Positions 45,101 to 54,467 of a stretch of DNA of 64,000 bases are shown here, in pieces. The notes beneath the pieces are model-generated. The model searched no databases. It saw only the letters and a list, made by a program, of their open reading frames with translations, and was not told the origin of the DNA. Numbering within the stretch: position 1 is the first letter of the stretch; each line of letters starts with the position of its first letter. This stretch comes from Anthopleura xanthogrammica (taxonomy: Eukaryota; Cnidaria; Anthozoa; Actiniaria; Actiniidae). The translations under genes and the position numbers were made by a program. The DNA lies in NCBI GenBank assembly GCA_964019055.1, contig OZ025206.1, positions 5,961,617-6,025,616 on the forward strand, in the 5' to 3' direction.

Positions 45101-47189
45101 GAAGAAGAAGAAGAAGAAGAAGAAGAAGAAGAAGAAGAAGAAGAAGAAGAAGAAGAAGAAGAAGAAGAAGAAGAAGAAGAAGAAGAAGAAGAAGAAGAAG
45201 AAGAAGAAGAAGAAGAAGAAGAAGAAGAAGAAGAAGAAGAAGAAGAAGAAGAAGAAGAAGAAGAAGAAGAAGAAGAAGAAGAAGAAGAAGAAGAAGAAGA
45301 AGAAGAAGAAGAAGAAGAAGAAGAAGAAGAAGAAGAAGAAGAAGAAGAAGAAGAAGAAGAAGAAGAAGAAGAAGAAGAAGAAGAAGAAGAAGAAGAAGAA
45401 GAAGAAGAAGAAGAAGAAGAAGAAGAAGAAGAAGAAGAAGAAGAAGAAGAAGAAGAAGAAGAAGAAGAAGAAGAAGAAGAAGAAGAAGAAGAAGAAGAAG
45501 AAAGATCAAAATAACATGTGCACTATTATTGAAGATTTTTTTTCCTATTTCAGGTGTTAATCAACACTTGTCGTTTGGTGATCAACATTGGACAAGATCG
45601 CGAGAACATGTCTATAATGACTGACTATGATGCTGTCCCATTACTTATATCACTTGTTTACGCGGTTAGTACTATATATGACATATGACATGATTAATGC
45701 TATCACCGTGTCTTACTTCTCAAGTCTGACATGTGTCGCTTGCCCTGTTAATTATCGCATCTCAAGTTCGTTCCTTGCTAAGTAGGTTCTGTAGGCGTTG
45801 CATGCCTATCTCCATCTCCTTCCCCTTCCCTGTTGCTTTTAGTGAACCGTATTATTTATTTACATTAATCATCTAGAGAATTCTTATTTTTTTATTTTCT
45901 TGTTTAGGACGACGAGGAAATGAGACAATATGTCGCAGAATCGATAGCTACGTAAGTGATTACCGAGACGGGATACAAACTATAGTAGAACAAATCTCGT
46001 ATGCCTTAGGGCACTTTCCATTAGTCGGTACTGACCGGCCAGACCTCTCAATTTAACAGGGAGAAGACTTTTTTAATTCAGAGTTTCCCTATGTTTTTTG
46101 CATGCGTTCCATTAAAATTAATGGAAAGCGCCCTAAGAGACTCATGGATGGACGCGCCATGCAGTGAAAGTGTGGACACATGGTGCAACATTCATTGCAG
46201 CAAATTACGTCGTGTGACATGGCTCGCAACATCAATTGCCTGCAACATGGCCGTGTGTCCCTAGCTTGTTGATGGTACCTTGCTTGACCATGCATTTTGG
46301 TTGGATGAGCAGTTAACTCGCGCTTCACCACCAACATCACCAGCAGCATGCGCAGTAACGCAGTAACGCATTGAATGCCAGGAACATTGCCGATGTCCCT
46401 AGCTTGTTGATGGTACTTTGCCTGAGACAATCGATGTCATTTGTTCGGAGTTGACCGAGCTATGCATAAACTGATCTGGCTGACTTCACTTAACTTTTCT
46501 ACTGTACATTTTGATTTCCAGATGTTGTAACCTAGATAAAAATATCACAGCTTTATCGTCTACTGTGGTGCCTCTTTCCGAAGGATTTGCCCTGTACAAG
46601 AGTGTAGCAGTACACAGGACTACGGCCTTAGCATTGGAAAAACTATCACAAGATCCGCACAATTGTTACCTTATTCACAGACATGGCGCTCTTAAGGTAA
46701 TACTAAAATTAAAGTCTGATACTAGACAGATCAAGCATCATGTTTTTTCTTCGCACAAACGGCAGACATGACCACATCTTGCCAAAGACAAATATATTGT
46801 CTTGTTGTTGAATCTACATATTATTTTCGATCAAATGCATTATAATTAATGTTTAGTAAAATTGTCTATAAAAATCAATTTTTAGCCAAAATTTATTGAC
46901 ACACAAAGCTGCCGAAAAAAAGCATTCTTCAGTCTTTTACGAAAAGACGGCACACCCATCAACCAATCAGCACGCGAGTTATATATTTATAGCCAGCAAT
47001 CTGATGGACCAGCGAAATAGATCAAGATGGACTCCCCAAGAAATTTACCTCTGCTTCTTCAATTTTATATATATTTTTCTTTTTCAGCATCTGATGAAAA
47101 TGATAGGATCAGAGGACGACGATGTTCAGGAGGCAGCGGCCCGCTGTATCAAAAACGTGCGCATGAACGCTATTGATCAAAACAGCTAA
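33197..47189 (+). CDS. ODAD2-like: ODAD2/ARMC4-like armadillo-repeat protein, 23 coding exons
   Basis: Exons: 33197-33267, 34553-34994, 35449-35600, 35815-35901, 36364-36516, 37073-37276, 37714-37788, 38149-38335, 38781-38927, 39484-39556, 40248-40384, 41022-41267, 41593-41703, 41839-42002, 42494-42557, 42933-43114, 43708-43771, 43963-44013, 44779-44856, 45554-45664, 45908-45951, 46522-46696, 47088-47189. Every join keeps phase with GT-AG borders and gives 1039 residues, near the length of human ODAD2. Residues 1-457 are low-complexity, Ser/Lys/Glu-rich, ending DLSTEYWDLHKLVKFLR. Residues 458 on are armadillo repeats: VTVIALCALHEFNL, GSLKILRRLS, VGAIWKCASNKENLT, SDGVRLLWSLLKSPNHKV, IVRSFVGGLELVTNLL, DVQEAAARCIKNVR. 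ODAD2 attaches outer dynein arms to ciliary doublets. The N-terminal half does not resemble the vertebrate N-terminal domain, so a paralogue is possible. The exon 1 start is the least certain part. Confidence 0.85.
33828..34154. mobile_element. TTAA-flanked inverted-repeat element in intron 1 of the ODAD2-like gene
   Basis: GGGGCACTTGGATGAAAA at the left and TTTTCATCCAAGTGCCC at the right, with TTAA immediately outside (33824-33827 and 34155-34158). Confidence 0.75.
35020..35420. repeat. TGT/TGC-rich trinucleotide low-complexity tract in intron 2
   Basis: Mixed TTG, CTG and TGC triplets, rich in Val/Ala/Leu codons in the three forward frames. It lies between two supported exons and is not coding in the phase they require. 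Confidence 0.8.
36690..36780 (-). mobile_element. SINE fragment in intron 5 of the ODAD2-like gene
   Basis: On the minus strand the sequence CGAGGGTTTTCGAGGGTTTC, TTTTCCGGTTTTTCTCCCTC matches the body of the SINE copies at 21590 and 61463. The tRNA-like head is missing. Confidence 0.45.
37336..37545 (+). mobile_element. tRNA-derived SINE copy in intron 6 of the ODAD2-like gene
   Basis: GGGTAGTGTAGCAGCAGTAC (A-box region), then CTCGGGCTCGATTCCTGGGA (B-box GGCTCGATTCC), then the shared body TTTCTCCGGGTTCTCC. Confidence 0.65.
38545..38705. repeat. CCGT/CCAT tetranucleotide microsatellite in intron 8
   Basis: Interrupted CCGT, CCCT and CCAT units. Pro/Ser/Val-rich frames over it are not coding. 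Confidence 0.9.
39580..39719. mobile_element. Foldback element in intron 10 of the ODAD2-like gene
   Basis: TTCGTATATGACTGTGAAAA with CTCACGGCAC pairs with GTGCCGTGACTTTTCACACT with CATACGAA. It starts 23 bp after the donor. Confidence 0.65.
40458..40571. repeat. 17-bp perfect inverted repeat in intron 11
   Basis: CTGTCGGGCGCAACATG and CATGTTGCGCCCGACAG flank about 80 bp. Likely a degraded MITE. Confidence 0.6.
40580..40904 (-). mobile_element. Two joined foldback elements in intron 11, inverted copy of 19974-20281
   Basis: 40580-40766 has perfect 20-bp ends (TAATCATATCCATTTTGAAA and its complement). 40777-40904 is a second palindrome, GAACTGAGTG to CACTCAGTTC. At 19974-20281 the same pair is fused with about 27 bp missing at the joint. 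Confidence 0.75.
42640..42844. mobile_element. Foldback element in intron 15 of the ODAD2-like gene
   Basis: CAATAGTCCCCTTCACAGTT with CCCTGCACCATCTTGAAAGG pairs with CCTTTCAAGATGGCACAGGG with AACTTTGAAGGGGAATATTG. Related single ends lie at 8690-8768 and near 61985. Confidence 0.75.
43185..43345. repeat. Minisatellite of about 60 bp, three units, intron 16
   Basis: The unit CTCTGGGCTGATCAAAGTCA...GGCACGGCTAACTCA...ATCAAACCCTGAAACAACC is repeated three times with few changes. A diverged two-unit version lies in the MGAT5-like gene at 56140-56285. Confidence 0.85.
43370..43515 (-). mobile_element. SINE copy in intron 16 of the ODAD2-like gene
   Basis: On the minus strand: TATGGCGTAGCATTATATAG, TACACTCGCTTCTCTCA, TTTCGATTCCTAGACTCGG, GTTTGTTAGGTCTCTGCCTT, TTTTCTACGGGCTCCTCC. 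Same order of blocks as the other copies. Confidence 0.6.
44558..44655. repeat. CAA/CAG trinucleotide microsatellite, intron 18
   Basis: Regular CAACAACAACAACAG units. It lies between supported exons and is not part of the reading frame. Confidence 0.9.
45047..45502. repeat. GAA trinucleotide array, about 152 units, intron 19
   Basis: An uninterrupted GAA run between exons 44779-44856 and 45554-45664. Poly-Lys, poly-Arg and poly-Leu frames are artefacts. Confidence 0.98.
46004..46137. mobile_element. Small inverted-repeat element, intron 21
   Basis: CTTAGGGCACTTTCCATTA pairs with TAATGGAAAGCGCCCTAAG. After it, CCCTAGCTTGTTGATGGTAC occurs twice about 150 bp apart. Confidence 0.6.
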
Positions 47190-48612
47190 CATCTTGCATC
47201 ACGATTGTAAAACAATGAATATTTTGAAACATCCAGTATAATTGATATAAATGAAAAAATATATTGAGTCTCAATTGAATTCCATTATCCAGGAAGAGAT
47301 TCGATTTATTTTTCATTTAATAGACGACTTGCACTGACAGGTCACGTGACCCTACCCTCTTAAGACAAGCAGCTATCATGTCAAAACGAACAACAGAAAT
47401 GAAAAGAGCACCTTGACATTAGTAGGGAGACAGAGTTTCAGCTTTTAACAAGCGAGACAGGAAAAATCAAATATAAAATTGAATATTTTACTAAGGATTT
47501 GTAAGGGATCGCAAATGCATTGGATCTTGCCAGACAACACTTTTCCCATACAAAACATTATTAAATATTCGGTTTCATATTTAATGCTATTACTCCTAAA
47601 GTCAACATTATAAGCTGAAACTGCGTTCTCTTACTGATGTCAAATTGCCCTTTTCAATTCTATTCATTTTGACACAGCTTCTCGTCTTACGGGGTAGGAT
47701 CACGTGACAGTTAGTCCAAGTCGATTGAAATAACTGTTAAATCTAGATTTTAAAGATATAAATTTTTAATCTCTAAGATTATTTATAAAACCTATTTATT
47801 AATTAAATTGATAAGGTACTACCAACGCTCTGACTAAATAAAGGCTATATTTACATAAGCTTATCCAAACAAGCTCAGACGTCGGACCTCTAGCGCAATT
47901 CTAAATTGTGAGGGTAAATTAATATTACACGGACAGTTTTCGACTTATTTCCTGGTTCATTTTAAGAGATGTCTTGAATCTTTATCATTTTGTCCCAAGT
48001 TCGCACAACTGGAGATTTCATTCTCAGTTTGTTTACTTGTGAGGCAATTATTTAAATATTTTTAACTAATATTCAGTGAAGGATAAGCCTAAAATGTATA
48101 CGATAGTTCGAATGGTATATATATATAAAGAGTAAAATATATTGTACATAAAATAATAACCAAACTAAGTGAAAAGAATATAGTGACATCTGTGAACGAA
48201 GCAACGTAAATGGTCTCAACCATGCAAAGCGTCGGCGCACCGCTATTGCATAAGCTAACTGTAAGCTAGCCGCATCGCGAAACTGCTGCTTGCCGATGCT
48301 GATCTCAATGAAAACCTTGACATCTGACAAGTGGATGGTTTTGAAAGGCGTTACTCTATAGAGAATTTTATCTATAATTTGTCTTTGTACAAAACCTGCC
48401 TTTTCTGTTCTTCGTGCTTTGTATAATTACTACATATTTTACACATTTTTCATGTATTTTTTCCTTCAGCTTTTCCTGCCGTCTTTTTTTTGCTTCAACC
48501 GTGTTTCTACCTTGCCAAAGAAACATTTCTATCTAAGACAAGAAAAAACGCGCTCAAAGCAAGTAGCTTATGGAAATCAGCTCTTAGGAACACGGCTCTC
48601 TACAAAAAAAAC
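47190..48612. other. Region between the ODAD2-like gene and the GPCR, with one inverted-repeat element
   Basis: 47325-47723 is bounded by CGACTTGCACTGACAGGTCA with CGTGACCCTACC and its near-complement. The two genes converge here. No other gene is seen. Confidence 0.6.
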
Positions 48613-49671
48613 TTAAAACGGCTGATTTGTACTTGGGAATGTCGTCTTTCTCGTTTCATGAAGGGTTGTCCTCTGCTGTAACTGTAGTTCAGTTGAGTTC
48701 GGATTAACCTCATTGCTACCATAACGTCCAACTATACATGCAAATGTTTGCCGGTATTCTTTACGGAAAGTCTTGTTCATGACTCCATAGATTATAGGAT
48801 TAATGGCCGATGAGGATAGACCACACATTGTAAACATAATGTACACTTGTCGTGGCAATTTGTCCTGACCAAAGCCAATACCAAGGTCTATTAACTCGAC
48901 TATTAACACAGGCATCCAACACAACAGATACCCAACAACTGTGGCAAATAAAGTCTTCGTGATTCGAATGTCTTCGACTGTAATTCTTGAAAACTGAAGA
49001 GTAAGGTTAGTGTTTGGCTTGAAAAGATTCCTTCGGTGTTTTCTCAAGGCAAGAAAAACTTTGAGGTAGCAAATGATGATAATAGCAGTAGGTGCAACGA
49101 TGTAGGTTAGCATTAATGGCATGGTATATTCTAGGAGGGATTTCTGGTAACAGAAGAACTTTCCTGGTTGAAAAACAAAGATGTTTCCACCCAAGATGTA
49201 AGGCAGCGGTCCCAAGCTTGCTATTGCGTAAGCAGACAATATCCAAATTCTTGTTCTTCTTGCGGTGAACGTTCTCCTGTACAACCTTGAGTTCACAATA
49301 CGGCAATAGCGATTGAAAGCCATGATCATAAGGTTCAACAGTGAAGCAATGGCAAACCAGATCACTATATATCCCTGGAACTGACATGCAATAAAGTCGA
49401 AAGGCCATTTCCCCATAGCAAGGGTACCGATAGACCACGGAGTACCAAGCAATGCCATACCAATATCAGAGAAGGCTAGGGAGACTACAAAATAGTTTGG
49501 TATTGTTCGGAGTGTTGGATTTTTATAAACTACCCAAAGAACCAAGGAATTGCCGAAAACAGCTGCTACAGCAATGAACGCATAGATGAACGTTTCGATG
49601 ATGACCAGTTCTTGTTTCCTTGTTCTTAGAGAGACATAGGTGCTGGAGTTCAAGTCTGGTATATGGGACAT
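48613..49671 (-). CDS. Rhodopsin-like (class A) GPCR, melatonin-receptor-like, intronless
   Basis: 352 residues with seven hydrophobic segments. Class A landmarks: GNSLV with N41 in TM1, SLAFSD with D69 in TM2, C96 and C174 as the likely disulfide pair, NRYC at 120-123 in place of DRY at the end of TM3, CWMP at 251-254 in TM6, and NPIIY at 291-295 in TM7. The NRYCRI motif recalls melatonin receptors. The residue matching the retinal-binding lysine of opsins is leucine, so it is not an opsin. N8 is a possible glycosylation site. The start is the first ATG of the frame and leaves a short extracellular N-terminus, as is normal. The ligand is unknown; many cnidarian receptors of this type are orphans. 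It would act at the plasma membrane through G proteins. Confidence 0.9.
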   Translation of the reverse strand: MSHIPDLNSSTYVSLRTRKQELVIIETFIYAFIAVAAVFGNSLVLWVVYKNPTLRTIPNYFVVSLAFSDIGMALLGTPWSIGTLAMGKWPFDFIACQFQGYIVIWFAIASLLNLMIMAFNRYCRIVNSRLYRRTFTARRTRIWILSAYAIASLGPLPYILGGNIFVFQPGKFFCYQKSLLEYTMPLMLTYIVAPTAIIIICYLKVFLALRKHRRNLFKPNTNLTLQFSRITVEDIRITKTLFATVVGYLLCWMPVLIVELIDLGIGFGQDKLPRQVYIMFTMCGLSSSAINPIIYGVMNKTFRKEYRQTFACIVGRYGSNEVNPNSTELQLQQRTTLHETRKTTFPSTNQPF

Positions 49672-51873
49672 ATTTGCCGGACTAGTGGTATATATAACGG
49701 TGTAATTGTTGCTATGTGGATAACGTAACTTGCAGCTCGATCAGGCAGCTCAGGTTTAAGTAACAACGATCTCGTCGATCAATATACACTTGTTGATGTC
49801 AAATTGTCATTCAGGATCATCAATGAATAAAATACTGTTTTTTAAGTCTAATTACACGTAAGCCAGTAATAATGACTCTTGATTACAGCGCCTATAGTTT
49901 AAATTAGGGCGTCTCATGTGTAACTATACCAAGTTTCTTAATCCTCTTCTTGACATATTTCCCGTTGGACAAATTTAACTCTCACTAACTGTTAATCTCG
50001 ACGATATCAGTAGAATGACATAAACGATGATGTAAATTTCAATGACATCAATATTGCTATGGCAACGTTGAGAAGAGAGACTGAACTCAGTCAAACTTAA
50101 AAAGACCTCTACTTTGAATATTATTTTCCCTTAAGTCTCTTAATTCTCTCTTAGGAATAAGACTCTTTGATTGATTTTTATCCGTATTCATGTGTCTCTT
50201 CAAGTGCATGGCTCCTTATGCACAACACTTAACTTACGAAGAAAAATCTTCTTTGCAATGACACTTGAAATGAAAAACGACGTTACGCCCAATAAAAAGC
50301 TCAAAAGAAGACCCAAAGGAGATCTGATTTTCTTCTTCTTATATTCTTAAAATTGCACCAGTGAAAACTCGATTTAGCTTGACCTTGTTCAATCACATAT
50401 ATAGTCCTGGGTTTCTCAAAATATTCTCTTTTTTTACGAGTCAGTTCTAATAACACAAACGATTCACATTTATAGCCCTTTTAAAATTATTTTTTGGCAT
50501 TGATTAATTTCGAATTATCGAGGTAATTCTAATGATTGATTTAAAACTAATATCAGTGCATGCTTATGAGTGACATTGTCATGACAACAACTTCAATTTG
50601 GTCAACATCTGACAATAGAGATTTTATATACGGTGTAACTATTAATTTCAAACATGAAAAAAAAAATATGTCGGAAATGAAATAATCAAAAGAAATGCCA
50701 TTTTCAGTCCCGCCTTCTCCATACGGAATTCATGATATCTTTAAATGATATCTTTAAATTACAAAGATCATGAATAGGCCGCTGTCAATAATCTTATTAA
50801 AGTCATCCCACAATCAGATATCACAAACGATATGAACAATTAAGCTCAGCTGCAAAAAAAGATGAAATCTGACTGTTAGATAAGCCTGATGTATTCTGAT
50901 TGATATCTTGTGTAAAGAAGAGTTGACTGGTTTGACGTTTTGTTTTACCCAATTCAACCCGGATTAAACAGCAAGTCGATTAAAAAGCTTACTAATGTTT
51001 CGCTTGCTTAAATCCTTTTCACTCAAAGTGGTAGTAGAAAACCACTTAATGATAAAATCTTTCATGAATGCCGCTTTTTGATGTTACGTTTATTTTTGTT
51101 CTCTCAATTTCAAGCCGCGCTAAGATGTGCTGGAAAATTGTTCTTCAACATATGCTACGAAGCCTAGTGCGAAGGTCTTTGAACACACTACTTCTGATAT
51201 CGAAGTCATTCTCAATCATGTCTTAACGAGTGTGAGCAGAAGATCATAGAGGAAATATAATATATTGGAAATTAAATTGATCGAAATAACTTAAATCAAA
51301 ACAAAACAAAATCAAATTAAATTTTTTAAAAATCCAAAAGCGCGTATACAGCAATTCCAGAAAAGGTTGGTGAAGATTTTGTTGCATGTCGCTTACCAAG
51401 CTTGAAATGTATTATATTCATATGTAAATAATGTCAGCACAAAAGAAAATATCCTGGAAAAACCTGCAGACAAAAATTTGGGGAAATTACATAGCTGCTT
51501 GAATTGAATTCACACATCACCCATACTGCATTTCGGGCTTGGTATGCAAAATGCAACAAGCAACAAGCAACAAAACCTTCACCAATCTTTTTTTGAAAAG
51601 GTTGTACAGAAGTTTATGAAACAACAGGGATTTCTGTGGATATATACATTTCTCGAACCCAGAGCCCTTACTGTGCATGCGCATTGTCGAGCAAATGCCA
51701 CGAAATGCTTTATTGTCGAGCATGCGCAGTAAGAATGACAGCCAGCTCTTGGGTCGAGTGTGGATTTCATTAGGTTTTAGTGTCCCGGATGCTACCATTT
51801 TAGAACATAATCAGCATCTAACTGATGACAATGGACATCGAGTCCGTTTTCAGTCCGTTATCCCGGTCTCGCC
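49672..51873. other. Intergenic region between two divergent genes
   Basis: No exon is supported. A TATATATA word lies just upstream of the GPCR start, but so near the ATG (about 15-25 bp) that it is unlikely to be its core promoter. Confidence 0.4.
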
Positions 51874-51876
51874 TTA

Positions 51877-52194
51877 GGGAGCATTCATTTTTTAGGAGGG
51901 GGGGGGGGGGGGGGGCCGGAGGAATTAGAGGAATCAAACAGAAAAAAAATGCTAGCCCCCATGGTAAGGAATTGAATATTTTGATAACCCCCCCCACTTC
52001 CAAATGTAAAAATTTTCTAGCCCCCCCCCTCCAGAAAAAGACTAAAAAAAAAAAAAAAAGACTGTATTCTTATTCATGACCCCCCCTGGTTCAACGTTAA
52101 AAAAAAGTTGACCCCCCCTTTTTATCTAGTAATTTTTTAATGACCCCCCCCCCTAATTCCTCCGGCCCCCCCCTCCTAAAAAATGAATGCTCCC
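51877..52194. mobile_element. TTAA-bounded foldback element 1 of 3, with G/C runs
   Basis: Perfect 27-bp ends starting GGGAGCATTCATTTTTTAGG. The right boundary is TTAA (52195-52198); the left is TTAG, a one-base change. Poly-G and poly-C tracts lie just inside. Confidence 0.75.
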
Positions 52195-52198
52195 TTAA

Positions 52199-52790
52199 AG
52201 TGCTAGTCTTACGAGAATGACACTGTAAAATCATCACTTTTCTGTGATTATTATCCACAAATAGGTCGTATAGTTTACGAATTAACAAAAGTCGGATCGA
52301 AAAAAAATAATAAAGGGAATGAATTTTGTTCTTAAAATCGCTAAAAAGTTAGTCCGCCATTGTTCGGTCACAGCGATTAGCTTGGTCAGCGGAGCTGTAT
52401 TTAATTTATTCGTGATGTCATATGCGCACTTCTGACTTTGCTCTCCATGCTCTCCATGCTTTAATTGTAATTGTGTTTAAAACTTCAGGTTTTTAGTCGA
52501 AACTGGTAAAACATGCGCTTAGTGTTGATGTGATAGCAAGACCAGAGTATCTAGTATGTGCCGCGAAATTTTAATCGTTGCGCGTATGACGTCACTTCCG
52601 TTGAATTGTTACCAACCTCACCGGAACGCATTCGTTTAATGGCGGACCGAAAATGCCGAACTTTAAAGGCTAAATACAACATCTTCCCGGTCTCGTATCA
52701 AAATAAAATTTTGACAATGAACTATATAGCATGTCTACTTTTATAAGATATATTCTTCAGGGATAGTGTCATTCTCGTAAGACTAGCACT
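52199..52790. mobile_element. TTAA-bounded foldback element 2 of 3
   Basis: Perfect 26-bp ends starting AGTGCTAGTCTTACGAGAAT. TTAA lies on both sides (52195-52198, 52791-52794), each shared with a neighbouring element. Confidence 0.8.
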
Positions 52791-52794
52791 TTAA

Positions 52795-53530
52795 GGCAAT
52801 GGGCTCGCGCACTCGTGCGCATCTTTCTGCGCATTTTTTATATATTTAGAATTGTATAATATATTGACCAAAATGTGAAACAATACACTGTATTTATATA
52901 ACTTGACAATTAGTCGCATGGCAGTCATTTTGTGTATGTTCGATGACTCGAGGCATGCGCGACAAAACCCATGGATTGGGCTACCTGTGTGCTTTCCGTT
53001 TGTCGCTCTTCATTTTGCGTTGCTTTACGACTTATATCTTGTAAATGAATACGGTGACCTATACAATTTTTTCCTGAATTCGATGTCTTTTAACTAAAGC
53101 TAGTACATATCGAAAAAAATAAAAAATCTATCGGTTTGTTTTCGAGAAAATCGTGAAACATCATCTAAAAAAGACTTGACATTCGCACGTAATTTCGACT
53201 GTTTTTCAAGTTGGAAATGTCAAAACTTAGCATTTTTCCTGAACTTTGTGACATTAAACTGTTTTTCAAGGAAGTTTATTTACTTTAGTACCTCTGAAAG
53301 CCTCTGTTTTTCATATTGCAGCCACCAGAATTAAACTAGACGTAATACTTTGAGAAGCGTTGTTTTCGTTCTAGACTCGCTGGGGAGTGCCGTGTTCAAG
53401 CTAACATAGCGCAAAATCTATGTCGATGACCCCCGATTTTTGTTGTTGTTCTGTTTTGTCCATCTCAAAAACTATCTATATGCAAAATTATAGGAAAATC
53501 TATCGGTTAAATTTGCGCGAGCCCATTGCC
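52795..53530. mobile_element. TTAA-bounded foldback element 3 of 3
   Basis: Ends GGCAATGGGCTCGCGCA and its complement, with TTAA at 52791-52794 and 53531-53534. No transposase frame. Confidence 0.75.
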
Positions 53531-53534
53531 TTAA

Positions 53535-54467
53535 CATGTCCAGAAGATGGCGTCCTTTCTGGGATAGCATGTTTACTGATGATAGATTGCAGGTGTACAT
53601 GTTGCTTGATATCATTAATATTTAATTTTGTCTAGTGTGACCCAATTTCGCCACAATTTCTAGTGGAATATTTGCATAAGCCACGAGAAAAAAAATAACT
53701 TTCGACTGACAATTTTTCCCCATTCTAGTAAGGAAAACGTACAAAAGTGGAAAGTTTTAAAAATAACACTAAAACAACAAGTAATAAAGACAATACTTAG
53801 CAGGTTTTACACTCTCATTCTTATCAGTTTCAATTTATTTAGTTTGGTGGCACCTGTTAATCAAAACTAAATGAAGGTAGCCGGTAAACTATGGTAATTT
53901 AGAGTTAGTTTTAATGCATTTGCTGGTGTAAAAATTATGATTTGAATTGCCATATTTTGAATTGAGGATATTGTCTATGATTAATAGTAACGAGTTTAAT
54001 GTCTCCAGGGAGGTGACTTGGGAACAAATTAATATAAGCACACCAGCGAACGACTACACAGGCCTAGGCCGGTTGAGGGGCTTTCTTTCTTTCTTTCTTT
54101 TTTTAAAGTAAACTAACCGACTTCACGAATGGAACCAAAATATAATAATAATAATGAATAAAAATAACTAATGATTACAAGATGTAGAACGAACTTATGG
54201 CAGACTTTATTTCACCAAAGGTTTCCATTGCTATATTCCTACATTACTGGATACTATATCATCTTTTAATTTGTTGGGGGTTTGTAGGTTAAGGTTTTGT
54301 AAATGTTGAACCTTGAATGCTTAGTTTATGGGTTTGGTTACTATGGAAACATTTCCACGTTGGCCTGATGACATCTGATATTTTTGCCTATTCCCAGTCC
54401 CCAACCACTATCATGCTCAGTGGGTCCTTCAAACAAACATAAGCATGAGAAGCGCTCTTTAACAGTA
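53535..54467. other. Upstream region of the MGAT5-like gene
   Basis: Probably holds promoter and 5' untranslated sequence; no clear core promoter was seen. A short CTTT microsatellite lies near 54083. Confidence 0.35.

Noticed and set aside
44928..45624. Poly-Leu, poly-Lys and poly-Arg frames of about 200 codons
   Set aside because: The GAA array; the real exons on both sides join in phase without it.
49007..49438. 143-codon minus-strand frame
   Set aside because: Out-of-frame shadow inside the GPCR gene.
48613..49671. Opsin identity for the GPCR
   Set aside because: The position of the retinal-binding lysine in TM7 is leucine (CGLSSSAINPIIY).
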